A DNA stretch of 64,000 nt from BACL27 sp947488385 (GCA_964203655.1 CAXNMJ010000002.1:124001-188000); one strand, 5' to 3'. Positions 39,380 through 48,882 are shown, counted from the stretch's first letter. The notes: generated from the sequence alone by a model not told the origin. Numbers and translations are program-made.

Positions 39380-40052
39380 ATGTCTGACTCGGATCAGCGA
39401 AAATTCGCCAACACGTTAAACGAGCACGTTTCGGGTTGTGCCGCGGCGCATCAACGATTGCTCGGCGCACTTGAAAATCTGACTAATGATGATTGCCGAC
39501 AAGATTCGTTGTTACCGAACTGGTCACGTGGTCATGTGCTGACTCACTTATCACGCAATGCCGATAGTCATGTGAATTTATTGCAGGCCGCTGTGCGTGG
39601 CGAGGTGGGCGAATCAATATGTAAGCGTTGAACAACGCAACGGCGATATTGAAAGCGGTGCGACGCGAAGCGCAGAAGAACTAGTGATGGATTTGCGATT
39701 GAGTATTTACGGTCTTGAAGCAGCGTGGGCGAGCGCCAATGAGAAAGCCTGGCAAGGGCAGGGGCGAAATTTGAGTGGTCGGGTTATTGAGATGTCGTCG
39801 TTGGTTTTTTTGCGTTGGCGTGAAGTTGAGATTCATCACGCTGATTTGAATCTTGGATTGAGCTATGACGACTTGACGCCGTTGTATGTTCGACTTGAAT
39901 TGGATCAGCAGATAATGCTTTGGCGCAGTCGTAAACCGATGGGCATGACTGACTTACCCGAAATCGCCAAGAAGTTATCGCCGTCGCAACGTTTGGCGTG
40001 GCTAATGGGTCGTGTTGAAGTGGCAGGTTTGGCAAAACCAGAACCCCTGTGA
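39380..40052 (+). CDS. maleylpyruvate-isomerase/mycothiol-dependent DinB-fold protein, frameshifted
   Basis: About 224 residues. The N-terminal DinB/MDMPI domain has the metal-site pattern LPNWSRGHVLTHLSRNADSH. The C-terminal frame carries FLRWREVEIHHADLNLG, another typical segment of TIGR03083-like proteins. The frames meet near 39607-39609; one G too many in GGG joins VRGEVANQYVSVEQRNG. Such proteins use mycothiol as cofactor in actinobacteria; the true substrate here is unknown. It follows the cobalamin operon by ten bases. Confidence 0.72.
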
Positions 40053-40060
40053 GCGAATTT

Positions 40061-40522
40061 TTACGTTTTAATTTTTCGTACTACTAGATGATGCGGTAAC
40101 TGGGTTACACCTTCGGTGAAACTTTCACCGACTACGACAAACTCGTTGCGCAGATAAAAACTCATGGCAGCATCTCGGGCTTTTGCCCAGATGTAAGTTG
40201 CGCTGTGAGATTTAGCATGCGTGACCCCAGCGTCGATCAATATTTTGCCGAGCCCCATGCTTTGTTTGTTGACGGCGACAGCCATGCCCCGCAGTTGAAC
40301 TGCGATTGCGTTCGGGTCTTCTTGCCACGGATTCATCACCCATGTAGATGTAGCGACGAGGGTTTTATCTTCGTCAAAAATACCTAAGTGGATCGTGCCA
40401 GGTTTTGTATCTTCGGGGTAACTTGCGTTTTTATTTGGTGTCTCGGCACGTAACACTGCGGCCCGTAGAGGAATAGTCTCGTGCGTCTTGATTTCGACGA
40501 CTATTGAAAGTGGATTTATCAC
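40061..40522 (-). CDS. GNAT-family N-acetyltransferase
   Basis: A 153-residue acetyltransferase with the acetyl-CoA loop VNKQSMGLGKILIDAGVTHA (weak Q/RxxGxG/A form) at about residues 85-104 and the late SFYLRNEFVVVGESF segment. The acceptor is unknown. Same strand as, and just downstream of, the thiamine transporter genes, with three bases between stop and start; it may be the last gene of that operon. Confidence 0.7.
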   Translation of the reverse strand: MINPLSIVVEIKTHETIPLRAAVLRAETPNKNASYPEDTKPGTIHLGIFDEDKTLVATSTWVMNPWQEDPNAIAVQLRGMAVAVNKQSMGLGKILIDAGVTHAKSHSATYIWAKARDAAMSFYLRNEFVVVGESFTEGVTQLPHHLVVRKIKT

Positions 40523-40525
40523 TAG

Positions 40526-41158
40526 TTATGAGAATAGTTGGCGCAGATCTAGAACTCGGTGGGCAATAGTTGCTGCTTCAGCATGATCGTGAGTGACGTG
40601 CAGAGTTGTTGTGCCTCGTGCCGTCAATAGAGCGCGTAAGTCTTCGAGCAGTCGACTGTGAAGCTCACTGTCGAGTCCGTTGAGTGGCTCGTCGAGCAAC
40701 AAAACCTCTGGTTCGGCGACTAATGCTCGCGCAACAGCAATGCGTTTAGCTTCGCCGCCTGAGAGATTAGAGATACTGCGATCAGCAAGGTGACTTAGCC
40801 CGACAAGGTCTAGTGCTTCGCGCACTTTTGTTACGACTGTTTGCTTTGCGACCCGCTGAATTTTCAATGAGTAGCCCACGTTTTGACTGACATTCAGATG
40901 CGGAAATAGTTGGTTGTCTTGAAACACCAAGCCGATTCGACGTTTGTGTGCGGGGCGATTGGTGATGTCGTTGTTGTTGAGCAGAATCGTGCCTGCGGAC
41001 ATGGTTTCGAGTCCGGCGATACACCGTAAAAGTGTGGTTTTACCAGAACCGCTGGGGCCTGTTAGCGCGACAATTTCTCCACGCTGAATTTTGAGCGACA
41101 AGTTTGTAAACAATGGTCTTGACTCGTAGGTCACAGAGATGTTTTGGATTTCAAGCAC
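40526..41158 (-). CDS. thiQ: thiamine-type ABC transporter ATPase
   Basis: A 210-residue ATPase. Walker A GPSGSGKTTLLRCIAGLE, signature LSGGEAKRIAVARALV, Walker B LLLDEPLNGLD, H-loop LHVTHDHAEAATIA. It is short, like ThiQ (about 230). The assignment to thiamine rests on the TPP riboswitch and thiamine pyrophosphokinase at the head of this operon. It overlaps the permease gene by eight bases. Confidence 0.78.
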   Translation of the reverse strand: MLEIQNISVTYESRPLFTNLSLKIQRGEIVALTGPSGSGKTTLLRCIAGLETMSAGTILLNNNDITNRPAHKRRIGLVFQDNQLFPHLNVSQNVGYSLKIQRVAKQTVVTKVREALDLVGLSHLADRSISNLSGGEAKRIAVARALVAEPEVLLLDEPLNGLDSELHSRLLEDLRALLTARGTTTLHVTHDHAEAATIAHRVLDLRQLFS

Positions 41159-42731
41159 GACTATTGGCGCTTTCTTTTGTGCTGAACTTGTCGATCACGA
41201 AAATAATTGTGATGCTGAAAATTATGAGCAGGCTTGCCAATGCGTAGCCCTGTGACTGCAATGTTTCGCCTGGCCGCGAAAGCAATCTAGAGATCGTCAC
41301 CGGCAGAGTTTCGGAGTTGCGACGAACCAAGAAACTGCTGGCGCCGAATTCTCCAAGCGAAACTGCGGCTGAAATTGCAGCTGCAACAATGATGGCTCGA
41401 CGAACTATTTTGAGGTCGATTGTCCGCCAGACCTGCCAATTTGTTGCACCGAGCACGCTTGAAGCCTGACGCAGCGAATCTGGGATGTCGTTTAAAACGG
41501 GTGTGATTGCACGAATTGCCAATGGCAGCGCGACGAGTGCATGGGCGATGGGCAACATCACTTGTGAACCACGCCAATTAAAAGGCTGCGTATCAAATGT
41601 GACGATTATGCCAAGACCGATTGAAACTGCCGAGACGAGAATTGGTAACGAAGTGAGAGCCGAAATAAAGCGAAAGTTTTTGTTGTAGGCCAGTGATGAA
41701 GCAGCAAGAAGCGCGATTGTGGTGGCGATGAGAATTGTTGCTATTGCATATCCGAGCGACGTAGTGAGCGATTGCAATACTCGTGTGTCGCTCAATACTT
41801 CGCGCCATGCGTTCGTGTTCAGACGCGAGTTTGAGATCAGAGACTTTCGGAAAATTGCCAAAATTGGCACAAGAGCAAAAGCGATTGACATCAGGCAGAT
41901 CGTTGAAATAGCAAGTTTCTGTGAGGTCTTGCTAATGAGCCTTTGGCGAGAAATTGTCGTGTTGATTATTTGCAGTCTGTTAGTTCGTCGAGTTGACGAA
42001 ATTAATAAAAATGCAATGCTGATCACACAGATCTGCAGGACACTGAGCACTAGAGCGCCCGAGACGTCTCCGAGTTGCATTGCCCGAAAGTAGATTTCGG
42101 TTTCGATTGTCGATCGAGATGGCCCGCCTAAGACGCGTACGACTCCATACGACGTAAAGCAGAGTGTGAACACAACGAGCGCCGAATTTAAGATGACTTT
42201 GCCCAGCAACTTAAGAGTTATTGACGTAAAAACTTGTCTAGGTGAAGCACCGAGTGTTCGTGCGGCGTCATCAAGATGAGGGTGAATCTGCAGCCAGCGC
42301 GCACCAATAATTCGAGACGCGAACCCAAAATTAAAATAGGTGTGGGCGAGGATCAGGGCAAATGCAGTGCGATGAAAACTGTTTGGCAGCACTTGCAGAA
42401 ACGCAGCCCCGACCACGATGCTGGGCAAGATAAACGGAACGCTGATCAAGCTCATTATCAAGCGCTGAGATTTGAATTTGAAATTAGCGATTACTGCTGC
42501 GATTGGCAGGGCAATGACCAGACTTGCGATCGTGCTGATGATGGCTTGCCAGGTCGTAAACCAAACAATATTAAGGATCGTTTCGCTTTTCAATATTTTG
42601 AGTGACTCAAATTTGAGCGACGTAAAAAGAATATTGCCAACTGGTACAACAACAAAAGTGAACACAAAAACTGTCGGCAGTACAGCCAAGAGTTTGATGC
42701 CACGATTTTGTTGAAACAGTGTTTTTGGCAT
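41151..42731 (-). CDS. thiP: thiamine-type ABC transporter permease, two fused BPD domains
   Basis: A 526-residue protein with about twelve hydrophobic helices and two EAA-type coupling motifs: HLDDAARTLGASPRQVFTSI in the first half and DSLRQASSVLGATNWQVWRTI in the second. This duplicated architecture matches ThiP and ferric permeases; thiamine is chosen from the riboswitch. It starts four bases after the binding-protein gene. Confidence 0.8.
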   Translation of the reverse strand: MPKTLFQQNRGIKLLAVLPTVFVFTFVVVPVGNILFTSLKFESLKILKSETILNIVWFTTWQAIISTIASLVIALPIAAVIANFKFKSQRLIMSLISVPFILPSIVVGAAFLQVLPNSFHRTAFALILAHTYFNFGFASRIIGARWLQIHPHLDDAARTLGASPRQVFTSITLKLLGKVILNSALVVFTLCFTSYGVVRVLGGPSRSTIETEIYFRAMQLGDVSGALVLSVLQICVISIAFLLISSTRRTNRLQIINTTISRQRLISKTSQKLAISTICLMSIAFALVPILAIFRKSLISNSRLNTNAWREVLSDTRVLQSLTTSLGYAIATILIATTIALLAASSLAYNKNFRFISALTSLPILVSAVSIGLGIIVTFDTQPFNWRGSQVMLPIAHALVALPLAIRAITPVLNDIPDSLRQASSVLGATNWQVWRTIDLKIVRRAIIVAAAISAAVSLGEFGASSFLVRRNSETLPVTISRLLSRPGETLQSQGYALASLLIIFSITIIFVIDKFSTKESANSRA

Positions 42732-42735
42732 GTTT

Positions 42736-43857
42736 CTAGCGCAACATTATGTTGGTGAACTCGTCTAACCAGATCAGCAAGCTGCGCGAAATCAACTCGG
42801 GGTCGAGCTGCAGTGGCGACTCTGGTCGCAATGAGTATTTGACGAAGTCGTCGGGAAGTTTGGCGTTGACATTGGCTGGATAAACGAACAGTGTCAGTGG
42901 CAGATCTTCTTGAAATTTAATGTCGGTCAGATAGTCAATTAAGAGTTGCGACTCACGTTCGTGTTTCGTGCCACGAAGGATGCCTGCGAACTCAACTTGG
43001 CGGAAGCATGTAAGCGATGCAACTGCAGTCGGGGCGGTGGCCGGACGCGGGCTCGCGAAGATCATTTCTGCGGGTGGGCTTGATCCGTAACTTACGACGA
43101 TTGGTCGTTCACCTTTGCCTGATGATCCCGAAAATTCTGTGTAGTAGGCCTCGCTCCAGTCACCGACGATTAGCGCACCGTTTTGTTTGAGCGCTTTCCA
43201 ATATTCGTCCCAACCGTCTTGACCGAATTCGGCGATTGTTGCGAGCATGAACGCCAAACCTGGTGATGAACTAACTGGGCTTGGCACGACGAGCAGGTTC
43301 GCGTAGTTTGACGAAGTTAGTGCGCGCAACGTGAGTGGCGGCGCGATGTTGCGTTGTTTGAACCAATTGACGTCGTAGTTGATGCAGACATCGCCCGTGT
43401 CAACAGGTGTTACTTCAAAGTTGGGCACGAGTTTGCGTGCGGCTGGGTCGAGGTTGGCAAGATTTTTTGATTCGTAAGGTGCGAAGATTTTTGCGGCGAG
43501 CGCGCGTGAGATGAGTGTGTTGTCGACACCCCATAAAATGTCTGCCTCTGGGTTGCCTGCAGTGAGTGCGGCTTTAGTGACGAGTTCGCCCGCATCGCCG
43601 CCGAGCGCAATTTCGACTTTGATTCCTGTCTGTGCGGTGAAGTCATCAAAAATATTTGGAGTTGGAGTGAACGAGTCATAGGCGAGAAGTGTGAGTGTTA
43701 CTGGGTTTGTGTCTGACTCTGGATTTGCTGAATCTGTCGCATCTTGAGTCGAGTCTTGTACGTCAGTTGTTGAACTCGATGAGCAAGAAGTTGCCGCAGT
43801 TATCAACGTGATTGTTGATAGCGCAATCAGGATCTTACGGAGTCTTTTATTTTTCAT
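42736..43857 (-). CDS. thiB: thiamine-type ABC transporter substrate-binding lipoprotein
   Basis: A 373-residue binding protein. Signal peptide with lipobox AATSCSS (Cys near 25), then a Ser/Asp/Thr linker and an SBP_bac type fold starting VTLTLLAYDSFTP and containing GDAGELVTKAALTAGNPEADILWGVDNTLISRAL, the segment typical of ThiB/TbpA. It overlaps the pyrophosphokinase gene by four bases. Confidence 0.82.
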   Translation of the reverse strand: MKNKRLRKILIALSTITLITAATSCSSSSTTDVQDSTQDATDSANPESDTNPVTLTLLAYDSFTPTPNIFDDFTAQTGIKVEIALGGDAGELVTKAALTAGNPEADILWGVDNTLISRALAAKIFAPYESKNLANLDPAARKLVPNFEVTPVDTGDVCINYDVNWFKQRNIAPPLTLRALTSSNYANLLVVPSPVSSSPGLAFMLATIAEFGQDGWDEYWKALKQNGALIVGDWSEAYYTEFSGSSGKGERPIVVSYGSSPPAEMIFASPRPATAPTAVASLTCFRQVEFAGILRGTKHERESQLLIDYLTDIKFQEDLPLTLFVYPANVNAKLPDDFVKYSLRPESPLQLDPELISRSLLIWLDEFTNIMLR

Positions 43858-44534
43858 GTTTGCCTCGCTGTTTGATTTTTTTGAAATAGCTGCCGAGTTA
43901 CAAGTAGCTGGCCGGCTTCAAGTGAAATCGAAACTTCAAGATCGGTAGCTTCGTTGCTCACACCACGCGTTTCGTGGTTGGTTAATTGCTCGCCTTTAAG
44001 TGGCCAACGCAAGCCCGTTGTGGTGATCTTTTTTGAAGTATCGCTGAAACTTTGTAAGCCAACGAGGTCGCCGATGTTTGTAGAAAATGTGAGTTTTTTT
44101 GGGCCTTGCAGCGCAAAGAGTTGCGAGTCGTTCCAGATGGCTTCGACGTCAATTTTTGCGAGTGTCGGGTTGAACATTGCTGCGACTACACCAAATTGAT
44201 GATCAAGTCGTCCACCACCTGCAGTGACGATGACAATTTTCTGTGATTCGTGTTCGGCGGCGTACAACAGCGCCGAATTTAAGTCTGTGAAGTCTTTGTC
44301 GCGATTGTGGCGAATAATCTGCGTGCCTTCAGATGAGGCGCGGGCGAGAGCAGATTCACTGACTGAGTCAAGATCGCCGATCACAGCATCAACTTTTAGA
44401 TTTAGTCTTTGCGCCGTGTGTAGCCCAGAGTCGGCGGCAATGACTAAGTCGACGTCAGTAATTGCGCGAACGATGTTGAGTGTGGCGTCGTTAGGTGGTG
44501 GACCGCCACTAAAAATTAGAGATGTGTTGACCAT
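43854..44534 (-). CDS. thiN: thiamine pyrophosphokinase
   Basis: Makes thiamine diphosphate from thiamine and ATP. The catalytic core reads VIAADSGLHTAQRL, DAVIGDLDSVS, HNRDKDFTDLNSAL and GGGRLDHQFG, all diagnostic. ATG 44534 (MVNTSLIFSGG) is taken as start; a longer frame from 44555 begins inside the TPP riboswitch. The GGAGG ribosome-binding site lies within the 3' strand of the aptamer, so TPP binding would mask it. The gene leads the operon thiN-thiB-thiP-thiQ. About 226 residues. Confidence 0.88.
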   Translation of the reverse strand: MVNTSLIFSGGPPPNDATLNIVRAITDVDLVIAADSGLHTAQRLNLKVDAVIGDLDSVSESALARASSEGTQIIRHNRDKDFTDLNSALLYAAEHESQKIVIVTAGGGRLDHQFGVVAAMFNPTLAKIDVEAIWNDSQLFALQGPKKLTFSTNIGDLVGLQSFSDTSKKITTTGLRWPLKGEQLTNHETRGVSNEATDLEVSISLEAGQLLVTRQLFQKNQTARQT

Positions 44535-44540
44535 TGTCGC

Positions 44541-44628
44541 TTCCTCCGCTGGCATTACCCAGATCAGGTGTGCGGGTCGGTGACGGCGGCCACCCTCTCA
44601 GCCCACCGAACCAGTGGACTCCCCGTGC
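44541..44628 (-). promoter_or_regulatory. TPP riboswitch (THI element)
   Basis: On the minus strand the element reads GGGGAGTCC, then GGGCTGAGAGGG, ACCTGATCTGGGTAATGCC and AGCGGAGGAA, the conserved P2/P3 and P4/P5 loops of TPP aptamers. It is followed by the thiN ATG within about seven bases, so it is expected to act on translation initiation, with the ribosome-binding site part of the switch. Confidence 0.95.
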
Positions 44629-44711
44629 GTATTGATTTCACTATAACAACTCACATCGATAACGCCGATTAACAACTTGGTCTGTGTCATCGCAGGTAGC
44701 CTGCTTATTCA

Positions 44712-45425
44712 ATGAGCAAAGTAAGCCCCCTTGCAGGATTAGGAAATAGCGCTGTTGATGCTGGTGTCGCTGGCGTCGCAGGTTCCGGCGTCGCCGATGG
44801 TGCAACTGGAGTTGCGACCGTCGCTTCAACCGACACGATCATCACGATCACGCCTGTGGCGCACGCCAAGCTGATTGATTTGCGTGATGCTGAATCTGAG
44901 CGCGAGCGATTGGGATTGCGACTCGAAGTTCTTTCTGGTCCAGGCGAAGATTTTCGTTACGACTTAGTTTTCGACGAGTTCGTCAAGGCAGCTTTCACCG
45001 ATGAAGTGCGCACGATCAATGGCTTGAAAATTATCATCGGCGCAAAAGATTTAGATTTACTGCGCGGTGCCGAACTTGACCATGATGATGCCAAAGGTTT
45101 GCTGATTCGTAATCCGAATAAGCCGTTGCGCGCCGACATAGAAGGTCTCGTGGCAGATGACGAGATCTCGGCTCAGATCGAGGCGATCGTGTTTAACGAT
45201 GTGAACCCGGCGCTTTCAGCGCACGGTGGTTTCGTTACTTTTGCCGGCCACGACAAAGAGGGCACTGCTTATTTCACGATGGGCGGCGGTTGTCATGGTT
45301 GTTCAATGAGCAAACAGACAATGTTGGACGGCGTGCAGACGATGTTGGTTGAGCAGGTTCCGGCGATTACGCGCGTGCGTGACATCACAGATCACACAAC
45401 TGGCGCGAATCCTTACTATTCGTAA
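44712..45425 (+). CDS. nfuA: NfuA-type Fe-S cluster carrier
   Basis: A 237-residue two-domain scaffold: a HesB/IscA-like N-terminal domain (ITITPVAHAKLIDLRDAE onward, residues about 42-135) and a C-terminal NifU domain with the cluster-binding CxxC in GGGCHGCSMSKQ. It transfers Fe-S clusters to enzymes such as IlvD. The first 40 residues form an unusual Ala/Gly/Val-rich extension not found in most NfuA. Divergent from the thiamine operon. Confidence 0.85.
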   Translation: MSKVSPLAGLGNSAVDAGVAGVAGSGVADGATGVATVASTDTIITITPVAHAKLIDLRDAESERERLGLRLEVLSGPGEDFRYDLVFDEFVKAAFTDEVRTINGLKIIIGAKDLDLLRGAELDHDDAKGLLIRNPNKPLRADIEGLVADDEISAQIEAIVFNDVNPALSAHGGFVTFAGHDKEGTAYFTMGGGCHGCSMSKQTMLDGVQTMLVEQVPAITRVRDITDHTTGANPYYS

Positions 45426-45430
45426 AATTT

Positions 45431-46556
45431 TTGAAAAGTTTTTTTCAGTTTCTCGGGCGGGCATACAAGTATTTTCGGGGAACAAAGCGAGTTTGGCGTA
45501 AGCCACCACGCGCAGATTTATTGATCATTGATCGTGGGACGGCAAGCCCGCTAGACGAGATGTTCGCGCATCACAAACCGCACATTATGGATATTCGTGG
45601 CGAGAGCGTGAACATGTTGGCGTTATTGCGCGCTGTGCCGAAGATTCATCTTGGCGCCGTCGCATATCTCGAGGCCTACATTGACTTGGTCAACCCCAAA
45701 ACCATCCTCTCACGCACTGACAACAACCCGACTTTGTGGCAACTCAAGCGCCGCCCCAACGCAACCTACAAAGTCGCCCTCGTTCAAAACGGCTGGCGCC
45801 TTGATCTTGAATTTGAGATGCCGATGTTGCTCGGTTCCGCCGGACGTAATACTAAGTGGTTCGTAGATCAAGTATTTGCCTACGGTCCAACATGGCCTGC
45901 ACAGATTGCCCGAACGACAAGAGCAAATAGTGCTTGCCGCTGGAAATATTTTTCCCACTTGTTTGCAATGTTCAAATATCTCAGTGATTGCTTTGGGTAT
46001 CTGTAATTTCGGTCTGAGTATTTAAAAATCAACGATTTGGGTGTCCAACTTTATTCGGGACTAAATAAATATTTGACTCAGTTTACCGAAAGTTACTGGT
46101 AATTGGATTTTCAGGTCCAGATGGAATTCTTGAAGAAAGTCGATTTATTAAAAAACATTTTGACAGTTGATTGGTCAATAGAGTCACGAGAATCGGATGT
46201 CTTCATACGAAAATTTAAGACGTGTTGATGTTGTATTAGTTGACCAAAGTTCACTCGGGTATGAAATGTTGGGTGTTGGTAAAAGGGTTGGGTTCATTGC
46301 TGCGATGGAGTGGAGCAGATTGACACATCGGTTTGGGAAGCCGTTGGAGTTTGGGGAGAAGGGGCCGTTTTGGACAAATGATCCAAGCGAAGAAGAGATT
46401 GGTCGAATCTTGGACTATTTGCTCACGGTTTCTGATGAACAGTGGGAGCGCGATAGTGGATGGATTCGTGATCAGTTGATGGTGCATGATTACGGGAATA
46501 CGAAGATTCGGGCTTATGTTGAGGGCGTTTTGACTGGTAGTTTGAAGAGCAATTAG
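45431..46556 (+). pseudogene. degraded surface-carbohydrate biosynthesis-like gene
   Basis: The N-terminal frame (45431-46006) reads LLIIDRGTASPLDEMF, HIMDIRGESVNMLALL, EAYIDLVNPKTILSRTDNNP and VALVQNGWR, which fit a family of surface-carbohydrate/capsule proteins. The C-terminal frame (46197-46556) reads DVVLVDQSSLGYEMLGVGKRVGF and WTNDPSEEEIGRILDYLL, the usual end of the same family. Between them (about 45905-46196) coding fragments occur in changing frames (LYSGLNKYLTQFTESYW, LLKNILTVDWSIES). Several shifts are needed, so this is either a decaying gene or the worst-affected stretch of sequence error. Family assignment is from remembered motifs only. Confidence 0.5.
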
Positions 46557-46578
46557 TTCAAAAATAAGGGGAAAAATT

Positions 46579-47421
46579 ATGGGTCGCACAGTGCGCGCGG
46601 CGTTATTGCAAACCGATTGGACCGGCGACAAAGGCACGATGATCGACAAGCACGAGGCGCAAGCTCGTGAAGCCGCCAAGCAAGGAGCACAAGTTATGTG
46701 CTTCCAAGAATTGTTTTATGGTCCGTACTTCTGCCAAGTGCAAGAGCCTGAGTATTACTCGTACACAGAGCCGATTCCAGATGGACCAACCACAAAACGG
46801 TTTCAGGCGCTCGCCAAAGAACTCGGCATGGTTTTGGTTTTGCCGATGTACGAAATTGTGCAACCTGGTTTGTACTACAACACTGCAGCGGTGATCGACG
46901 CTGACGGAAAATATCTTGGCAAATATCGCAAGCAACACATTCCGCAAGTAAAAGGTTTTTGGGAGAAGTATTACTTCACACCTGGCACCGGCGGATATCC
47001 GGTTTTTGATACTGCTGTTGGCAAAGTTGGTGTTTACATTTGCTACGACCGACACTTTCCAGAAGGTTGGCGCGCGCTCGGATTGAACGGCGCTGAAATC
47101 GTGTTTAATCCGTCGGCAACAAGTCGCGGACTAAGCGAATACATCTGGAAGATCGAGCAGCCTGCAGCTGCCGTTGCCAATATGTATTACGTCGGGGCGA
47201 TCAATCGAGTTGGCATCGAGCCACTTGGTGACGATGATTTCTACGGCCAGAGCTACTTCGTTGACCCAGAAGGAAAGTTCGTCGGCAATCAGGGCGACCC
47301 ATATAAGCCAGAGTTGATCGTTCGCGATCTTGATATGGACAAAATTAAAGCTGTGCGCGATCGTTGGGCGTTTTATCGTGATCGCCGACCAGACGCATAC
47401 GACGAACTAGTTGAGCGATAA
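46579..47421 (+). CDS. nitrilase-superfamily amidohydrolase, beta-ureidopropionase/N-carbamoyl type
   Basis: A 280-residue carbon-nitrogen hydrolase. The Glu-Lys-Cys triad is visible: Glu in CFQELFYGPYF, Lys in YRKQHIPQ and Cys in YICYDRHFPEGWR. The FWEKYYFTPG loop is typical of N-carbamoylputrescine amidase and beta-ureidopropionase. In this operon it would convert N-carbamoyl-beta-alanine to beta-alanine, CO2 and ammonia. AAGGGG ribosome-binding site before ATG 46579. First intact gene of the pyrimidine/hydantoin block. Confidence 0.85.
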   Translation: MGRTVRAALLQTDWTGDKGTMIDKHEAQAREAAKQGAQVMCFQELFYGPYFCQVQEPEYYSYTEPIPDGPTTKRFQALAKELGMVLVLPMYEIVQPGLYYNTAAVIDADGKYLGKYRKQHIPQVKGFWEKYYFTPGTGGYPVFDTAVGKVGVYICYDRHFPEGWRALGLNGAEIVFNPSATSRGLSEYIWKIEQPAAAVANMYYVGAINRVGIEPLGDDDFYGQSYFVDPEGKFVGNQGDPYKPELIVRDLDMDKIKAVRDRWAFYRDRRPDAYDELVER

Positions 47422-47457
47422 AACCTAAAAGTCACAACCACAACACAGGGAGGAAAC

Positions 47458-48882
47458 ATGGCACGAATACTTATTAAAAACGGAACCGTTGTCAGCCCGA
47501 CTGGTCGTCATGAAACTGACGTGTTGATTGAGGGCGAGACGATTTTGGCATTGTTTGAACGCGGCAAAGCAGACGCTTTGAACGTGACTGCCGACAAAGT
47601 GATTGACGCCAAGGGTAAATACGTAGTTCCTGGTGGCATCGACGTGCACACGCACATGGAGTTGCCATTTGGTGGCACCTCAGCAAGCGACACATTTGAA
47701 ACCGGCACCACGGCTGCTGCCTGGGGTGGCGTGACAACAATTGTCGACATGGCGTTGCAGCGATATGGCGAAAACGTGCACGAGGGATTGGCTGAATGGC
47801 ATCGCAAAGCCGGCGGAAACTGCGCAGTTGACTATGCGTTTCATCAAATCATTGGTGGCATTGACGAACAGTCGTTGAAAGACATGACTTATTTGGTTGA
47901 GCATGAAGGTGTAACAAGTTTCAAATTGTTCATGGCATACCCTGGCGTGTTCTACAGCGATGACGGCCAGATTTTGCGCGCGATGCAAACTGCAAGCGAA
48001 AACGGTGCGACGATCATGATGCACGCCGAGAACGGAATTGCAATCGATGTGCTCGTGCAGCAGCACATTGCTCGTGGTGACACTGACCCGAAGTATCACT
48101 CGTATTCGCGACCAAGTTTGCTCGAGGGTGAAGCAACAAACCGTGCGATTGTTTTGTCAAAGGTCGCCGGAAACGTACCCCTATATATAGTTCACATGTC
48201 GGCCTCCGAAGCGTTGAACGCCTTGGCCGAGGCGCGCCACGAGGGTCTAAACGTATTCGGCGAAACTTGTCCGCAATACCTATATATGACGCTTGAAGAT
48301 CACTTGGCTCGCCCAGGTTTTGAAGGCGCGAAATTTGTTTGCTCGCCACCGATTCGCAGCAAGCACGACACGCACGACCACCACGGCGATTTGTGGAAGG
48401 GTTTGCGCATGAATGAACTCGCGATCGTTTCAACAGACCATTGCCCGTTCTGTTACAAAGATCAAAAAGAATTGGGTCGCGGAAACTTCTCGAAGATTCC
48501 GAACGGCATGGGCGGCGTTGAGCATCGAATGGAACTCATTTATCAGGGTGTTGTTCAAGGCGAACTGTCGCTTGAGCGTTGGGTTGAAACTTGCAGCACC
48601 ACACCGGCCCGAATGTTCGGTATGTATCCGCAAAAAGGCATTATTGCCGCAGGATCAGATGCCGACATATTGATCTGGGATCCGAACAAGAAGACAAAAA
48701 TCGGCATCAACGACAAGCACCACATGAATATGGACCACTCGTCATGGGAAGGCACCGTCATTGACGGCAAAGTCGACACCGTGTTGTCACGCGGCATGGT
48801 TGTAATTGAAAATGATAAATTCCACGGACGCAAAGGGCACGGCAAATTCATCAAACGTGGCCTATGCCAATATCTGAACTAA
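47458..48882 (+). CDS. dihydropyrimidinase (D-hydantoinase family)
   Basis: A 474-residue cyclic amidohydrolase opening dihydrouracil, dihydrothymine or hydantoin rings. Metal ligands are in GGIDVHTHMELP; the carbamylated Lys is in TSFKLFMAYPG (about residue 154). Further His ligands lie in MMHAENG and YIVHMSA, and the Asp in VSTDHCPF. GGGAGGAAAC ribosome-binding site. Together with the neighbouring amidase it makes the hydrolytic half of the reductive pyrimidine pathway. Confidence 0.9.
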   Translation: MARILIKNGTVVSPTGRHETDVLIEGETILALFERGKADALNVTADKVIDAKGKYVVPGGIDVHTHMELPFGGTSASDTFETGTTAAAWGGVTTIVDMALQRYGENVHEGLAEWHRKAGGNCAVDYAFHQIIGGIDEQSLKDMTYLVEHEGVTSFKLFMAYPGVFYSDDGQILRAMQTASENGATIMMHAENGIAIDVLVQQHIARGDTDPKYHSYSRPSLLEGEATNRAIVLSKVAGNVPLYIVHMSASEALNALAEARHEGLNVFGETCPQYLYMTLEDHLARPGFEGAKFVCSPPIRSKHDTHDHHGDLWKGLRMNELAIVSTDHCPFCYKDQKELGRGNFSKIPNGMGGVEHRMELIYQGVVQGELSLERWVETCSTTPARMFGMYPQKGIIAAGSDADILIWDPNKKTKIGINDKHHMNMDHSSWEGTVIDGKVDTVLSRGMVVIENDKFHGRKGHGKFIKRGLCQYLN

